From the NCBI GenBank assembly GCA_937920455.1, contig CALETX010000130.1, positions 1-6,661 on the forward strand: 6,661 nt of DNA, read 5' to 3'. The notes beneath the pieces were generated by a model. That model was not told the DNA's origin, did not search any database, and worked only from the letters and a program-made list of their open reading frames with translations. Numbering within the stretch: position 1 is the first letter of the stretch; each line of letters opens with the position of its first letter. A program made the translations under genes and the position numbers. Below are positions 6,370 to 6,661 of the stretch, piece by piece. The DNA comes from an uncultured bacterium (GTDB lineage: Bacteria; Verrucomicrobiota; Kiritimatiellia; UBA8416; CALETX01).

Positions 6370-6661
6370 GGCACAGCAAAGTGACTTTTTTTTGCGGCTC
6401 GGCGCATACTGCGAGCTCATAAGCGATTCTGGAACCGAATTGTTCGTTCCACGCAAACCTGCTGTTCAAAAGTCTGACGTCCTATGAACGCAACAGTCTG
6501 CTCGCCGGAATTATTATCGTAGGCATATATTTTGTCTGGTTGGGTGAAAGAAAGCATGCAGTGTGATGCTGAAAACAATTCCTACGCCAGCAGAGTCTGC
6601 CCGGGCCGCCCGAAATTCGCCGTTGTTAATAAATCGCAGTGAGGCCAATTCTGTTCCGTCA
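6370..6661. other. Region upstream of the isomerase gene without a convincing gene
   Basis: No open frame with start, ribosome binding site and recognisable protein is seen on either strand. On the minus strand, one frame is open from the window edge (6660) to a TAA at 6516-6514, 48 codons. It could be the tail of a gene entering from the right, but its predicted residues match no family I recognise and an open stretch of this length is expected by chance. The eight-T run at 6386-6393 has only a 4-bp stem before it, so it is not called a terminator. Confidence 0.5.

Noticed and set aside
6378..6393. T-run as an intrinsic terminator on the plus strand
   Set aside because: The preceding stem is only four A/T-rich pairs (AAAG/CTTT) and no plus-strand gene ends upstream; it is better read as an A-tract upstream of the minus-strand promoter.
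6514..6660. Minus-strand 48-codon open tail as a partial gene
   Set aside because: Length is within chance for one of three frames and the residues match no family I can name, so it is not called as a coding region.

Overview
The window carries four confidently called genes plus the end of a fifth. It looks like chromosomal DNA of a free-living or gut polysaccharide degrader, most likely in the Planctomycetes-Verrucomicrobia-Lentisphaerae/Kiritimatiellota group. That placement is an inference from gene content: a very large secreted DUF6067/GH123-like protein with an N-terminal CBM9-like domain, a Gfo/Idh/MocA oxidoreductase, a short SGNH hydrolase and a TIM-barrel sugar isomerase/epimerase are typical neighbours in those phyla. 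No rRNA, tRNA or marker gene is present to prove it.

Layout. Positions 1-126 hold the last 41 codons of a plus-strand gene; its stop overlaps the start of the next gene as ATGA. Positions 123-3593 (+) encode the 1156-residue exported protein: signal peptide, short Ala/Glu/Lys helix, Pro-rich linker, CBM9-like domain, beta-rich middle and a DUF6067 glycosidase-like C-terminal half. Positions 3594-3817 are non-coding and contain a 33-bp direct repeat (one mismatch, 71 bp apart) with outward inverted half-sites. Positions 3818-4846 (+) encode the Gfo/Idh/MocA oxidoreductase. It converges, with only 8 bp between stop codons, on a minus-strand pair. That pair is the sugar isomerase/epimerase (6314-5517) followed by the SGNH hydrolase (5520-4855), with a 4-bp ATGA overlap, so the two are almost certainly co-transcribed and translationally coupled. 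A good Shine-Dalgarno and a sigma70-like promoter precede the isomerase. The last ~290 bases (6370-6661) have no convincing gene.

How the genes may work together (inference). The secreted protein would bind and possibly cleave a glycan outside the cytoplasm. The cytoplasmic oxidoreductase and isomerase/epimerase would oxidise and rearrange the released sugar, and the SGNH hydrolase could remove an acyl group such as acetate from it. Substrate cannot be read from the sequence. I found no mobile element, CRISPR array, toxin-antitoxin or defence module, and no clear evidence of a wholly new system. The most unusual items are the intergenic repeat structure, the His replacing a usual Asp metal ligand in the isomerase, and the composite architecture of the large secreted protein.
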